Of a DNA stretch of 64,000 nucleotides, positions 46,454 through 54,397 are shown piece by piece (within the stretch, counting starts at the first letter, position 1; each line of letters starts with the position of its first letter). The notes under the pieces were generated by a model. That model saw nothing but the letters and a program-made list of their open reading frames with translations, was not told where the DNA came from and searched no databases. The stretch is from a bacterium (GTDB lineage: Bacteria; Bacillota; Clostridia; Christensenellales; Aristaeellaceae): positions 1-64,000 of the forward strand of contig SFTH01000001.1 in the NCBI GenBank assembly GCA_004563405.1, read 5' to 3'. Position numbers and translations under genes: made by a program.

Positions 46454-47995
46454 TTACAGGCGCGCGAGGGAAGCGTCGAGCCGCCGGAGCGTCTCGTCCT
46501 TGCCCAGCAGGTAGGCGATTTCGAACGCGCCGCCGGGGGTGGACATCTGTCCGGAGATGGCGATGCGCATCGGCCAGAGCACTTGGCCGTTCTTCATGCC
46601 GAGGCCCGGGATGGCGGCCATCACGGTGTCGTGAAGGTTTGCCTCGGTCCAGTCGGAAATACCCTCCAGCACCGGGCGAAGCGCCGTCAGCGCAGTCTTC
46701 GCGCTCTCCAGCGTGCTCTTCTGCTTCTTGTTGATGTAGAGATCGTTGGAGAATTCCGGCATCTCCGCCAGGAAGCGCACCATGTCCGGCAGCTGGGAGA
46801 ACACCTCGGTGCGATTCTGCAAAAGCTCGCCGAGCCGCCGGAAGTCAAACTTCGCGGGATCGAGCACCTTTTCCAGCCACGGCGTCGCATGCCCGAGATA
46901 GGCCTCGGGCGTCAGCTTGCGGATGTACTCGGCGTTGAACCAGCGCATCTTTTCGCTGCTGAAGAAGCTCGGGCTCTTGCTCAGGCCCTCCAGATCGAAG
47001 ACCTCCTCCAGCTCCTTGAGGGTGTAGAATTCCCGCTCACCCCGGGGGCTCCAGCCCAGCAGCACCAGATAGTTGACGATGGCCTCGCTCAGATAGCCCT
47101 CGCTGAGCAGATCCTCGAAGGAGGGGTCGCCCTGGCTCTTGCTCATCTTGCGCTTGACGATGGCCTTGACCGGGTTGCCGTTCTCGTCCAGCACGGGATT
47201 TCCGTCCTCGTCGGTCGCCATCAGGTATTCGCCGGTCTTCTTGTTCTTCGAGGTGCCCTCCACCATCACCGGCGTCAGGTGCACATAGGTGGGCGGCGTC
47301 CAGCCCAGCGCCTCGTAGAGCAGGTTGTACTTGGGCGCGGAGGACAGGTACTCGTTGCCGCGCATCACATGGGTGATGCCCATCAGGTGGTCGTCGATGA
47401 CGTTGGCGAAGTTGTAGGTGGGCAGGCCGTCGGCCTTGATCAGCACGTTGTCGTCCAGCGTGTCGCAGTCCACCTCCACGTGGCCGTAGATCACGTCGTC
47501 AAAGCCCGCCTTGCCCTCGGTGGGGATGTTCTGGCGGATGACGTAGGGTTCGCCCGCGTCCAGCTTCGCCTGAACCTCCTCGCGGCTCAAATGCAGGCAG
47601 TGCTTGTCGTACTTGAAGGTCTCGCCCTTCGCCTCGGCCTCGGCGCGCGCCTCCTCCAGGCGCTCCTTCGTGCAGAAGCAGTAGTACGCGTGGCCGGATT
47701 CCACCAGCTGCTTCGCATAGGGCATGTAGGTGTCCTTGCGCTCGGACTGCACATACGGGCCGCAGGGGCCGCCCACGTCCGGGCCTTCGTCGTGGTTCAG
47801 CCCGGCGATCTTCAGCGAATTGTAGATCACGTCCACGGCGTCCTTCACTTCGCGCTTCTGGTCGGTGTCCTCGATGCGCAAAATGAACTTGCCGCCCGTG
47901 CGGCGGGCGTAGAGATAGGTGTAGAGCGCGGTGCGCAGGTTGCCCAGATGCATGTAACCGGTGGGACTGGGCGCAAAGCGGGTGCGAACCTCCAT
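46454..47995 (-). CDS. gltX: glutamyl-tRNA synthetase
   Basis: A 513-residue class Ic aminoacyl-tRNA synthetase charging tRNA-Glu (and possibly tRNA-Gln). The HIGH-type motif is FAPSPTGYMHLGNLRTAL (8-25) and the KMSKS motif is RKMSKSQGD (282-290). Between them, at about 247-281, lies a 30-residue insertion containing two related units, DEDGNPV and DENGNPV, directly before KMSKS where most GltX proteins are short. A C-terminal anticodon-binding helical domain follows. AAAGGAG precedes the ATG. No other defect. Confidence 0.95.
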   Translation of the reverse strand: MEVRTRFAPSPTGYMHLGNLRTALYTYLYARRTGGKFILRIEDTDQKREVKDAVDVIYNSLKIAGLNHDEGPDVGGPCGPYVQSERKDTYMPYAKQLVESGHAYYCFCTKERLEEARAEAEAKGETFKYDKHCLHLSREEVQAKLDAGEPYVIRQNIPTEGKAGFDDVIYGHVEVDCDTLDDNVLIKADGLPTYNFANVIDDHLMGITHVMRGNEYLSSAPKYNLLYEALGWTPPTYVHLTPVMVEGTSKNKKTGEYLMATDEDGNPVLDENGNPVKAIVKRKMSKSQGDPSFEDLLSEGYLSEAIVNYLVLLGWSPRGEREFYTLKELEEVFDLEGLSKSPSFFSSEKMRWFNAEYIRKLTPEAYLGHATPWLEKVLDPAKFDFRRLGELLQNRTEVFSQLPDMVRFLAEMPEFSNDLYINKKQKSTLESAKTALTALRPVLEGISDWTEANLHDTVMAAIPGLGMKNGQVLWPMRIAISGQMSTPGGAFEIAYLLGKDETLRRLDASLARL

Positions 47996-48027
47996 GTTCG
48001 ATTGCTCCTTTAACGATGTGATGTTGT

Positions 48028-48236
48028 GCGGGGGGTTACGTCAGGGGCGCCGCCCCTGAAACCCCGCTCAAGGGCGTGACGCCCTTGAGAATCCCCCGCA
48101 GGCGGCGCAATGCGCCGCCGGGATGACATAGTAATAGTATTTGTTCCTCTTCGGGCGCGCAATGCGCGCCCTGCGGGGGGTTCTTAGGGGAATCATTCCC
48201 CTAAGCAGGGGTTCTAAGGGGACAGAGTCCCCTTAG
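48028..48236. repeat. array of six consecutive hairpins between galM and gltX
   Basis: Six perfect or near-perfect palindromes follow each other: 48041-48059, 48067-48089, 48101-48119, 48153-48171, 48183-48205 and 48214-48236. The arms differ in sequence, while linkers are similar (GAACCCC and ACCCCGC types, some pairing with GCGGGG outside to form nested stems). The last hairpin contains the galM stop codon. No reading frame is supported. Confidence 0.85.
48134..48162 (-). promoter_or_regulatory. candidate gltX promoter inside the hairpin array
   Basis: Minus strand: TTGCGC (within the fourth hairpin), 17 bases, TACTAT, in the only AT-rich segment of the array. This is the best promoter-like sequence upstream of gltX, but the -35 box is weak and the distance to the start is about 140 bases. 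Confidence 0.35.
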
Positions 48237-49306
48237 TCCTCCACGGTGTCGAAGGCGAAGACGGTGGTGTAGTCGTACTTCTCGCCGGCATAGAGCACGC
48301 TGTCGGGGAAGTTGGGGTGGTTGATGGAGTCGGGGGCGTACTGGGTCTCCATGCAGAAGCCCTCGAAGCGGCCGTATTTGCGGCCGCAGGAGCCCTCGTG
48401 GATGCTCTCCAGGCAGCAGCCGGCGTAGAGCTGCATGGCGGGCATGTCGGTGAACACGTCCATGGTGCGGCCGGACACCGGCGCGACGACGGAGGCGGCG
48501 AAGCGCAGGCCGGCCTCGGGGTCGTTGATGTTGAAGTTGTGGTCCACGCCGTGGCCCGCGCGGAGCTGGTCGTTCTCCTCGGTCTGCGCGATCACGTCGC
48601 CCAGGCGGGTGGGCTCGCGGAAGTCGAAGGGCGTGCCGGTCACGTCGCGCTGCTCGCCGGTGGGGATGAGCTCGGAATCGCCCACAGTGAAGGTGTCGGC
48701 GTTGATCTCGAAGGTGTGGTCCAGCACCGTGCCGCTGCCTTCGCCCTCCAGGTTGAAGTAGGCGTGGTTGGTCAGGTTGCAAAGGGTGTCTCTGTCGGAC
48801 ACGGCCTCGTAGCGGATGACCAGCTCGTTCTCGTCCGTCCAGGTGTAGGTGACCATGACCTGCAGGTTGCCCGGATAGCCCTCTTCGCCGTCGGGGGAGA
48901 CCAATTTGAGGATCAGGTGGTCCTCGCAGATGCCCTCCACGGGAGTCGCGTCCCAGAGCTTGCGGTTGAAGCCCAGGTTGCCGCCGTGCAGGTGGTTCTT
49001 GCCGCCCTCGTTCTTCGCCAGGTGCAGCTCCTGGCCCTCCACGGTGCATTCGCCCTTCGCGATGCGGTTGCCCACGCGGCCGATCAGCGCGCCCAGATAG
49101 CCGCAGCAGGGCTCATAGCCGTTGACATCCGTGTAGCCCAGCAGCACGTTGCCGATTTCGCCATTCTTGTCAGGCACGTTGATGGCGCGCAGGATGCCGC
49201 CGTAGTTGGTGATCTCCACGGACGCGCCCGCCACATTCTTTAATATGTACAGATCCGCGCTGCGGCCGTCGGGCAGCCGCCCGAAGCTGGTTTTGGTAAT
49301 GCTCAT
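48233..49306 (-). CDS. galM: aldose 1-epimerase (galactose mutarotase)
   Basis: A 357-residue mutarotase converting alpha and beta forms of sugars such as galactose. It has NYGGILRAINVPDKNG, GRVGNRIAKGE, NHLHGG (catalytic-region His), LTNHAYFNL (catalytic His) and, near the end, GFCMETQYAPDSIN with the catalytic Glu. Length typical. ATG 49306 is chosen, eight bases after GGGAGG. A promoter lies upstream. No other galactose genes are adjacent, though an MglB-like binding protein is at 62.9 kb. Confidence 0.94.
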   Translation of the reverse strand: MSITKTSFGRLPDGRSADLYILKNVAGASVEITNYGGILRAINVPDKNGEIGNVLLGYTDVNGYEPCCGYLGALIGRVGNRIAKGECTVEGQELHLAKNEGGKNHLHGGNLGFNRKLWDATPVEGICEDHLILKLVSPDGEEGYPGNLQVMVTYTWTDENELVIRYEAVSDRDTLCNLTNHAYFNLEGEGSGTVLDHTFEINADTFTVGDSELIPTGEQRDVTGTPFDFREPTRLGDVIAQTEENDQLRAGHGVDHNFNINDPEAGLRFAASVVAPVSGRTMDVFTDMPAMQLYAGCCLESIHEGSCGRKYGRFEGFCMETQYAPDSINHPNFPDSVLYAGEKYDYTTVFAFDTVED

Positions 49307-49349
49307 GTCAAAAACCTCCCGAAAAGTAATCATGTTTCTCCTGACTACC

Positions 49350-49378
49350 ATAATACAACCATTTCGCCCCAATTTCAA
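49350..49378 (-). promoter_or_regulatory. galM promoter
   Basis: Minus strand: TTGAAA, 17 bases, TATTAT, about 43 bases before the start. Confidence 0.7.
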
Positions 49379-49402
49379 GCCCCGCGCCCGAATTCCCCCG
49401 TC

Positions 49403-49431
49403 TTGACTTTGGGGGCGCGCGCCCGTATAAT
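49403..49431 (+). promoter_or_regulatory. promoter of the TSCPD gene unit
   Basis: TTGACT, 17 bases, TATAAT (perfect), 31 bases before ATG 49463. Confidence 0.87.
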
Positions 49432-49462
49432 AATAGGCGAGTATCCCAGGAGGTAAGAAACG

Positions 49463-49717
49463 ATGTTCAGCTACAAGACCCACGGCACCTGTTCCCAGCA
49501 GATTCTGATCGAGGCGGAGGGCGATGTGCTCACCCATGTGGAGTTCATCGGCGGCTGCCACGGCAACACCCAGGGCGTCTCCCGCCTGGTGCAGGGCATG
49601 AAGATTGACGATGTGATTGCGAAGTGCAAGGGCATCCAGTGCCGCGCGGGCACGTCCTGCCCGGATCAGCTGGCCCGGGCTCTGGAACTGTATCAGGCCA
49701 GCCGGAAGGAAGCCTGA
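49463..49717 (+). CDS. TSCPD domain protein (TIGR03905 type)
   Basis: An 84-residue protein that is essentially a single TSCPD domain: FIGGCHGNTQGVSRLV in the middle and CRAGTSCPDQLARAL near the end, with four conserved cysteines. The domain is also found at the C-terminus of vitamin-B12-dependent ribonucleotide reductases; the stand-alone protein has no proven role. CAGGAGG lies eight bases before the ATG. The next gene starts two bases after the stop. Confidence 0.93.
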   Translation: MFSYKTHGTCSQQILIEAEGDVLTHVEFIGGCHGNTQGVSRLVQGMKIDDVIAKCKGIQCRAGTSCPDQLARALELYQASRKEA

Positions 49718-49719
49718 AG

Positions 49720-50334
49720 ATGAAGGAACGCAGCAATAACGGCTCGAACGCAGCCTACACGCCCAACATGGACACGCCGAACCGGCGCAAGGGCAACCGG
49801 GGCCTACTGGCCCTGATCCTGACGCTGGTTCTGCCGCCGGCGGGGCTTGCCTTTCTGTGGCGCAGGGGCGTGTTCCGCGCCCGGGGCCGGGTGCTTCTGA
49901 CGGCGCTGGCGACGGTGGAGATGGCGATCGTCTGCGCCCTGCTGCTGCCGCGCGCCCAGGTGTACACGGAGGCGCCGGTGCCCGCGGCGCCTGCGGCGGC
50001 CACCATCGCGCCGGACGACGGCGTGGTGTCCGCGCTGTCCAACCTGGACCAGCTGCTGGCGCAGCGCCAGGCCGAGCAGGACGCGGCGGCCGGCGTGACC
50101 CCCACGCCCGCGCCCACGGACGACGCGGCGTACCTGGCCGAGCAGGAGGCCATATTGCACACCATCGTGTACTCGGTCTATGGAAGCGGCGCGCGCTACT
50201 ACCACAAGAGCAGCGTGTGCGGCACTCAGAGCAACCGCCGGGAGCTGACGGTGGAGGAGGCCATGTCCGAGGGCATGGGCGCCTGCCCGGACTGCAACCC
50301 GCCGGTGTACATCGGTCCGCTGTACAGCCACTGA
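49720..50334 (+). CDS. membrane protein with C-terminal Ada-like cysteine module
   Basis: A 204-residue protein. It has a positively charged N-terminus, two membrane helices (about 26-45 and 56-74), a Pro/Ala/Thr-rich linker (about 80-130), and a C-terminal YYHKSSVCGTQSN...CPDC module of about 50 residues resembling the metal-binding module of Ada and of some secreted nucleases. The cysteines and His could bind zinc. ATG 49720 follows GGAAGG and is two bases after the TSCPD stop, so the two are co-transcribed. Function unknown. Confidence 0.8.
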   Translation: MKERSNNGSNAAYTPNMDTPNRRKGNRGLLALILTLVLPPAGLAFLWRRGVFRARGRVLLTALATVEMAIVCALLLPRAQVYTEAPVPAAPAAATIAPDDGVVSALSNLDQLLAQRQAEQDAAAGVTPTPAPTDDAAYLAEQEAILHTIVYSVYGSGARYYHKSSVCGTQSNRRELTVEEAMSEGMGACPDCNPPVYIGPLYSH

Positions 50335-50346
50335 GCGGAACGGAAA

Positions 50347-50365
50347 TTAGACAGGAATTGTCTAA
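50347..50365. promoter_or_regulatory. perfect inverted repeat upstream of the zinc-ribbon gene
   Basis: TTAGACA, five bases, TGTCTAA: a 7-bp perfect palindrome, 20 bases before the -35 box at 50386. The spacing suggests a regulator binding site, but a weak terminator of the preceding gene is possible. Confidence 0.5.
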
Positions 50366-50385
50366 GGAAAGTCATAAGAATATTC

Positions 50386-50414
50386 TTGACGTACACATAG
50401 AACCCAACTATTAT
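50386..50414 (+). promoter_or_regulatory. promoter of the zinc-ribbon/peptidoglycan-binding gene, within an inverted repeat
   Basis: TTGACG, 17 bases, TATTAT. An 11-bp perfect inverted repeat, CACATAGAACC (50394-50404) and GGTTCTATGTG (50427-50437), has one arm in the spacer and the other downstream of the -10 box, a layout suited to repression or to a 5' leader hairpin. Confidence 0.75.
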
Positions 50415-50489
50415 GTAAAATAGAATGGTTCTATGTGTTTCTATGTCCATATGGGCGGGAAGCGCGCAGAACGAAAGGGAGGACAGGCT

Positions 50490-52061
50490 ATGTTTTGCTC
50501 GAAGTGCGGGAAGACCATTCACGCGGCGGATGCGGTATGCCCGAGCTGTCAGGCGCCCATCGGCGACAACCGCTTCGGTGGCATCCCGTATACCTCTGCG
50601 CAGTTTACAATCGCACCCGGTCAAACCACGTTTGAACCGCTGAACAACTATACCCGGACCACCTACACCGGCATGAAGGACGCGGCCCAGGAGGGCGGCG
50701 AGGTCGACAGCCGCACCACCTACCGCCCGGTGTACGAGGGCGCTTCCGCGCCGGAGAGCGTGCGCAGGGACATGCGCGCCGCCGTAGCCGGCACGGAGGA
50801 GGAGAGCGAAGAGGAAGAGGCGCCCAGCTTCACGCCGGGCGTGCCCCTGTCCCAGGCCGCGCAGGAGACCCTGAGCGAGCTGGACGAGGAGCTCAAGCCC
50901 GAGGAGCAGATCGACCGCTCCCAGTTTAAGAGCCGCCCGATTCAGTCCGCGGGCCGCGCGGGCATTTCCCGGGACGTGAGCGAATACATCCGCCAGCTGG
51001 AGGACAACCAGAGCCGCCGCAGCTCCTCCCGCCGCCGCGGGCAGGAGAACGTCTACGACGATTACGCTGCCGAGGACGGGCAGGAGGCCTACGATGAGAA
51101 TCCGGCCTACGACGGCGACGACGTATTCGATGACATCGACGACGCGGAATTTGAGGAAATGCGCCGCTTCGGCCGCTTTGGCGCGGCTCAGATCATCAAG
51201 ATCGTCATCGCGCTGGCCGTGGTGGCCGCGCTGGTGGTGGGCGGCGTGGTGTGGCTGCGCTATGTGCGCGGCAACCAGAGCTCCGCGCCCATCGAGGGCG
51301 TGAGCGAGACCTTCTACGACGAGGGCGTGGCGCTCATCAAGAGCCATGTGGAGAGCACCTACATCAACGATCTGATCTCCCGCTACACCACCGACGGCAT
51401 GCTCAGCGTGTCCGCCGGCATCGAGGAGGGCAAGGACGCCATCCGCGCCCTGATTCCCGCCGAGCCCGCCGCCAACGACCAGACCTTTGCGGATGCGCTG
51501 CTGGCCATTCAGGACAACATCGGCAACGCGGTCATCATGGACGCGCTGGCCGTGGGCAGCGCCAGCGACACCGCCGTGGCCGATTCCGAGGGCCGCTGGC
51601 AGATCGTGAACAACTCCATCACCCAGCTGGAGGCGGCCAGGTCCGCGGCGGAGCTGACGGCCATCATCAACGGCCAGACCATCTCCGTGCAGACCGAGAC
51701 GCCCGCGCCCACGGCGGAGCCCGTGGTGTACACGCCCCTGCAGAAGGGCGACGAGAGCAACGAGGTCATGAAGCTGCAGATCCGCCTGTTTGAGCTGGGC
51801 TATCTCAACGACAACCGCGACGGCGTGTTCGGCAGCAAGACCCAGACCGCCGTGAAGATGTTCCAGGAGCAGACGGGACTGAATCCCAGCGGCATCGCCG
51901 ACAACGATACCCAGACACGGCTCTACGCCGACGACGCGCCCTACGCGCCCGGCGCGGCCACGCCCACGCCCGCGCCCACCGCGACGCCCGAGCCCGAGCC
52001 CACCGAGCAGCTGATTCAGCCCGCCGAGGCCGGAGACGGCGCAGAGGGCGAGACCATCTGA
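50490..52061 (+). CDS. zinc-ribbon membrane protein with peptidoglycan-binding domain
   Basis: A 523-residue protein. A zinc ribbon is at the N-terminus (CSKCGKTIHAADAVCPSCQ, 3-21). A long acidic, disordered cytoplasmic region (about 40-230) leads to one membrane helix (about 233-255). Outside are an alpha-helical domain (about 265-400), a peptidoglycan-binding domain (about 415-480, LQIRLFELGYLNDNRDGVFG) and a Pro/Thr/Ala tail. ATG 50490 follows GGGAGG by seven bases. It links the cytoplasm and the wall, perhaps as a scaffold or sensor; function unknown. The adjacent genes do not clarify it. Confidence 0.85.
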   Translation: MFCSKCGKTIHAADAVCPSCQAPIGDNRFGGIPYTSAQFTIAPGQTTFEPLNNYTRTTYTGMKDAAQEGGEVDSRTTYRPVYEGASAPESVRRDMRAAVAGTEEESEEEEAPSFTPGVPLSQAAQETLSELDEELKPEEQIDRSQFKSRPIQSAGRAGISRDVSEYIRQLEDNQSRRSSSRRRGQENVYDDYAAEDGQEAYDENPAYDGDDVFDDIDDAEFEEMRRFGRFGAAQIIKIVIALAVVAALVVGGVVWLRYVRGNQSSAPIEGVSETFYDEGVALIKSHVESTYINDLISRYTTDGMLSVSAGIEEGKDAIRALIPAEPAANDQTFADALLAIQDNIGNAVIMDALAVGSASDTAVADSEGRWQIVNNSITQLEAARSAAELTAIINGQTISVQTETPAPTAEPVVYTPLQKGDESNEVMKLQIRLFELGYLNDNRDGVFGSKTQTAVKMFQEQTGLNPSGIADNDTQTRLYADDAPYAPGAATPTPAPTATPEPEPTEQLIQPAEAGDGAEGETI

Positions 52062-52080
52062 CGCAACTGAACGAAACCGG

Positions 52081-52116
52081 AACTGAGCGATCTTCGAGCG
52101 AAGATCGCTCAGTTTG
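52081..52116 (+). terminator. hairpin after the peptidoglycan-binding protein gene
   Basis: A perfect 16-bp stem (52081-52096 with 52099-52114) with a two-base loop. Only a short T tail follows, so termination may be partial; the next gene starts 20 bases later. Confidence 0.65.
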
Positions 52117-52134
52117 CAAGGGAGGGATTTGCCT

Positions 52135-53046
52135 GTGTCCAGACCCATCGTGGCGCTCATCTATGACTTTGACAAGACCCTGTCCCCCCGGGACATGGAG
52201 GAATATACCTTTCTGCCGGGCATTAACGTGGAGCCGGGCGACTTCTGGGGCGCGTGCGCGGATTTCTCCCGAGAGCACCGCATGGACGGCATACTGACCT
52301 ACATGTATCTGATGAAGCGCATGGCCAAGGGCAGCATGCAGCTCACCCGGGAGACCCTGCGGGAGCTGGGCCGGGGCGTGGAATTCTTCCCCGGCGTGGA
52401 GGAATGGTTCGGCCGCATCCGCAAAATCGGCGATTCGCTGGACGTGGACGTGGAGCACTACATCATCTCCTCGGGACTTACGGACATCATCGAGGGCTCG
52501 CGCATCGGCCACGAATTCAAGGCGGTGTTCGCCTGCTCCTTCTGCTACGACGGCGAGGATCACCCGGTGTGGCCGTCCTCGGCGGTGAATTACACCTCCA
52601 AGACCCAGTTTCTGTTCCGCATCAACAAGGGCATACTGGACGTGACCAACGACCGGGACCTCAACGCCTTCACCCCGGAGTACATGCGCCGCATCCCCTT
52701 CTCCAACATGATCTACATCGCCGACGGGCTCACCGACGTGCCCTGCATGAAGATGACCAAGCAGAAGGGCGGCTTCTCCATCGCCGTGCATCCCCCGGGG
52801 GAGACGGAGACGGCGGACGATCTGCTGCTGCAGGGCCGCGCGGACTTCTCCGTGGAGACGGACTACCGCGCCGGAAGCGAGCTGGAGCGCATCGTGACCA
52901 TGCTGATGCGCCGCATCCGCGCCTCCAGCGACGTGTCCATGGAGCACGCGCTTCAGGTGCAGCGCGCCCACGGGCGCAGGGGCGAGCACGTCCCGCTGGA
53001 CATTCCCCTGCGGGGCGGCATCGACGGCGAAACTGAAATTGAGTGA
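52135..53046 (+). CDS. HAD superfamily phosphatase (phosphoserine phosphatase-like)
   Basis: A 303-residue hydrolase. IYDFDKTLSPRDMEEYTF is motif 1 (nucleophile Asp in DFDKT), YIISSGLTDII is motif 2, and NMIYIADGLTDVPCM is motif 4 with the metal-binding Asp. A helical cap lies between. Substrate unknown. The GTG at 52135 lies eight bases after GGAGGG; the frame is open earlier but within the hairpin. First of four closely spaced genes. Confidence 0.87.
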   Translation: MSRPIVALIYDFDKTLSPRDMEEYTFLPGINVEPGDFWGACADFSREHRMDGILTYMYLMKRMAKGSMQLTRETLRELGRGVEFFPGVEEWFGRIRKIGDSLDVDVEHYIISSGLTDIIEGSRIGHEFKAVFACSFCYDGEDHPVWPSSAVNYTSKTQFLFRINKGILDVTNDRDLNAFTPEYMRRIPFSNMIYIADGLTDVPCMKMTKQKGGFSIAVHPPGETETADDLLLQGRADFSVETDYRAGSELERIVTMLMRRIRASSDVSMEHALQVQRAHGRRGEHVPLDIPLRGGIDGETEIE

Positions 53047-53059
53047 AAGAGGAAGAGAC

Positions 53060-53500
53060 ATGATTCGCAAACTCACCCCGGGCGACCGGGAGACCTATCT
53101 GCAACTGGCCGATGAATTCTACCACTCCTCCGCGGTGCTTCACCCGGTGTCGGCGGAGCACTGCGTGCGCGCCTTCGAGGAGATGATGCGCTCGGAGGAC
53201 TATCTGTGCGGCTATCTGTTCGAGGAGGACGGGGAAATCGCGGGCTACGCCCAGCTCTCCCGCTCCTACTCCCAGGAGGCGGGCGGAACGGTGGTCTGGG
53301 TCGAGGAGATCTATGTGCGCCCCGAATTCCGGGGGATGGGCCTGGGCAGGGCGCTGCTGCGCGCGCTGCCGGAGCTCGCGCCCGCCGCGCGCTACCGGCT
53401 GGAGATCGAGCCGGACAACGCCCGGGCGGAGAAGCTCTACCGGGAGATGGGCTTTGAAATTCTGCCCTATCGGCAGATGGTGCGGGAGATGCGGCCCTGA
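53060..53500 (+). CDS. GNAT family N-acetyltransferase
   Basis: A 146-residue acetyltransferase. WVEEIYVRPEFRGMGLGRALL is the acetyl-CoA motif (about 79-99) and NARAEKLYREMGFEILPY the final motif. AGAGGAAG precedes ATG 53060, 13 bases after the HAD stop, so they are probably co-transcribed. Substrate unknown. Confidence 0.92.
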   Translation: MIRKLTPGDRETYLQLADEFYHSSAVLHPVSAEHCVRAFEEMMRSEDYLCGYLFEEDGEIAGYAQLSRSYSQEAGGTVVWVEEIYVRPEFRGMGLGRALLRALPELAPAARYRLEIEPDNARAEKLYREMGFEILPYRQMVREMRP

Positions 53501-53522
53501 GCGCACATTCCGCGAGTGAAGG

Positions 53523-53564
53523 CGCTGCGGCCCCGGATTCCGGATGGAGTCCGGGGCCCGGCGC
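53523..53564 (+). terminator. GC-rich hairpin within the HAD-GNAT-HAD-patatin unit
   Basis: CCCCGGA/TCCGGGG (53531-53537 with 53549-53555) extended by outer GCGC pairs. There is no T-run, so partial termination or transcript processing is more likely than full termination. Confidence 0.5.
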
Positions 53565-53587
53565 TTGGAAAGGAACGAAGAGATTTC

Positions 53588-54397
53588 ATGATACGGGCGG
53601 CTTTTTTCGATGTGGACGGCACGCTGGTGAGCTTCCGGACCCATGCAATTCCCGAATCGGCGCTCTCCGCGCTGCGTGCCCTGCGGGCGGCGGGGGTCCG
53701 GACGCTGCTCTCCACCGGGCGCAACGGCGATTCCACGCGCTTTCTGATGGACACGGGGCTGTTTGACGGGGAGATCCTGCTCAGCGGCCAGCTCTGTCGG
53801 CTGGATGGCGCGGTGGTGTTTGAAAACCCCATCGCCCCGGCGGATCTGGAGGCGGCCATCGCGGGCGCGGAGGCGGGGGAGTTGACCCTGGGCTTCCTCA
53901 GCGGCGACGATTCCTTCGTCAGCGGCGTGAATGAATTCGTGACCGCGGCCTGCGCCTACGCGGGCATGGCCCGGCCGCGGGTGGCGCCTCCGGGCCTCGC
54001 CCGGACGGAGCCCATCTACCAGATGCACATCTACGGCGCGCCCGGCAGCGAGGACGCGCTGCTGCGCCGCGCCCGCGGGCTGGAGGCCGTGCGCTGGAGC
54101 CCCAACTTCGCCGACGTGTTTCCCCGCGGCGGCGGCAAGGAGCGGGGCCTGGAGGCGGTGTGCAGGGCGCTGGGCATCGGCCGGGAGGAGACCATCGCCT
54201 TCGGCGACGGCGAGAACGACGTGGGCATGCTGGCGTGCGCGGGCATCGGCGTGGCCATGGGCGGCGCGTCCGAGGCCGTGAAGGTCCGGGCGGACTATGT
54301 GACCGCGGACGTGGACGCGGACGGAATTGCTCGCGCCCTTGAACATTTTTCGGGCTGCTTCGTCCAAATGGGGACGCAAGGAGGTAGAGAGATATGA
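53588..54397 (+). CDS. Cof-type HAD hydrolase
   Basis: A 269-residue HAD phosphatase. FFDVDGTLVSF (nucleophile Asp), STGRNGD, Lys in GGGKERGLEAV and FGDGENDVGML make up the four motifs; a C2 cap lies between. Resembles the two Cof-type proteins at 43-45 kb. AGGAACGAAG precedes the ATG. Its stop overlaps the patatin gene's ATG by four bases. Substrate unknown. Confidence 0.9.
   Translation: MIRAAFFDVDGTLVSFRTHAIPESALSALRALRAAGVRTLLSTGRNGDSTRFLMDTGLFDGEILLSGQLCRLDGAVVFENPIAPADLEAAIAGAEAGELTLGFLSGDDSFVSGVNEFVTAACAYAGMARPRVAPPGLARTEPIYQMHIYGAPGSEDALLRRARGLEAVRWSPNFADVFPRGGGKERGLEAVCRALGIGREETIAFGDGENDVGMLACAGIGVAMGGASEAVKVRADYVTADVDADGIARALEHFSGCFVQMGTQGGREI

Noticed and set aside
48028..48236. 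Possible CRISPR array
   Set aside because: The palindromes differ from each other and there are no equal-length unique spacers, so it is a hairpin array and not CRISPR.
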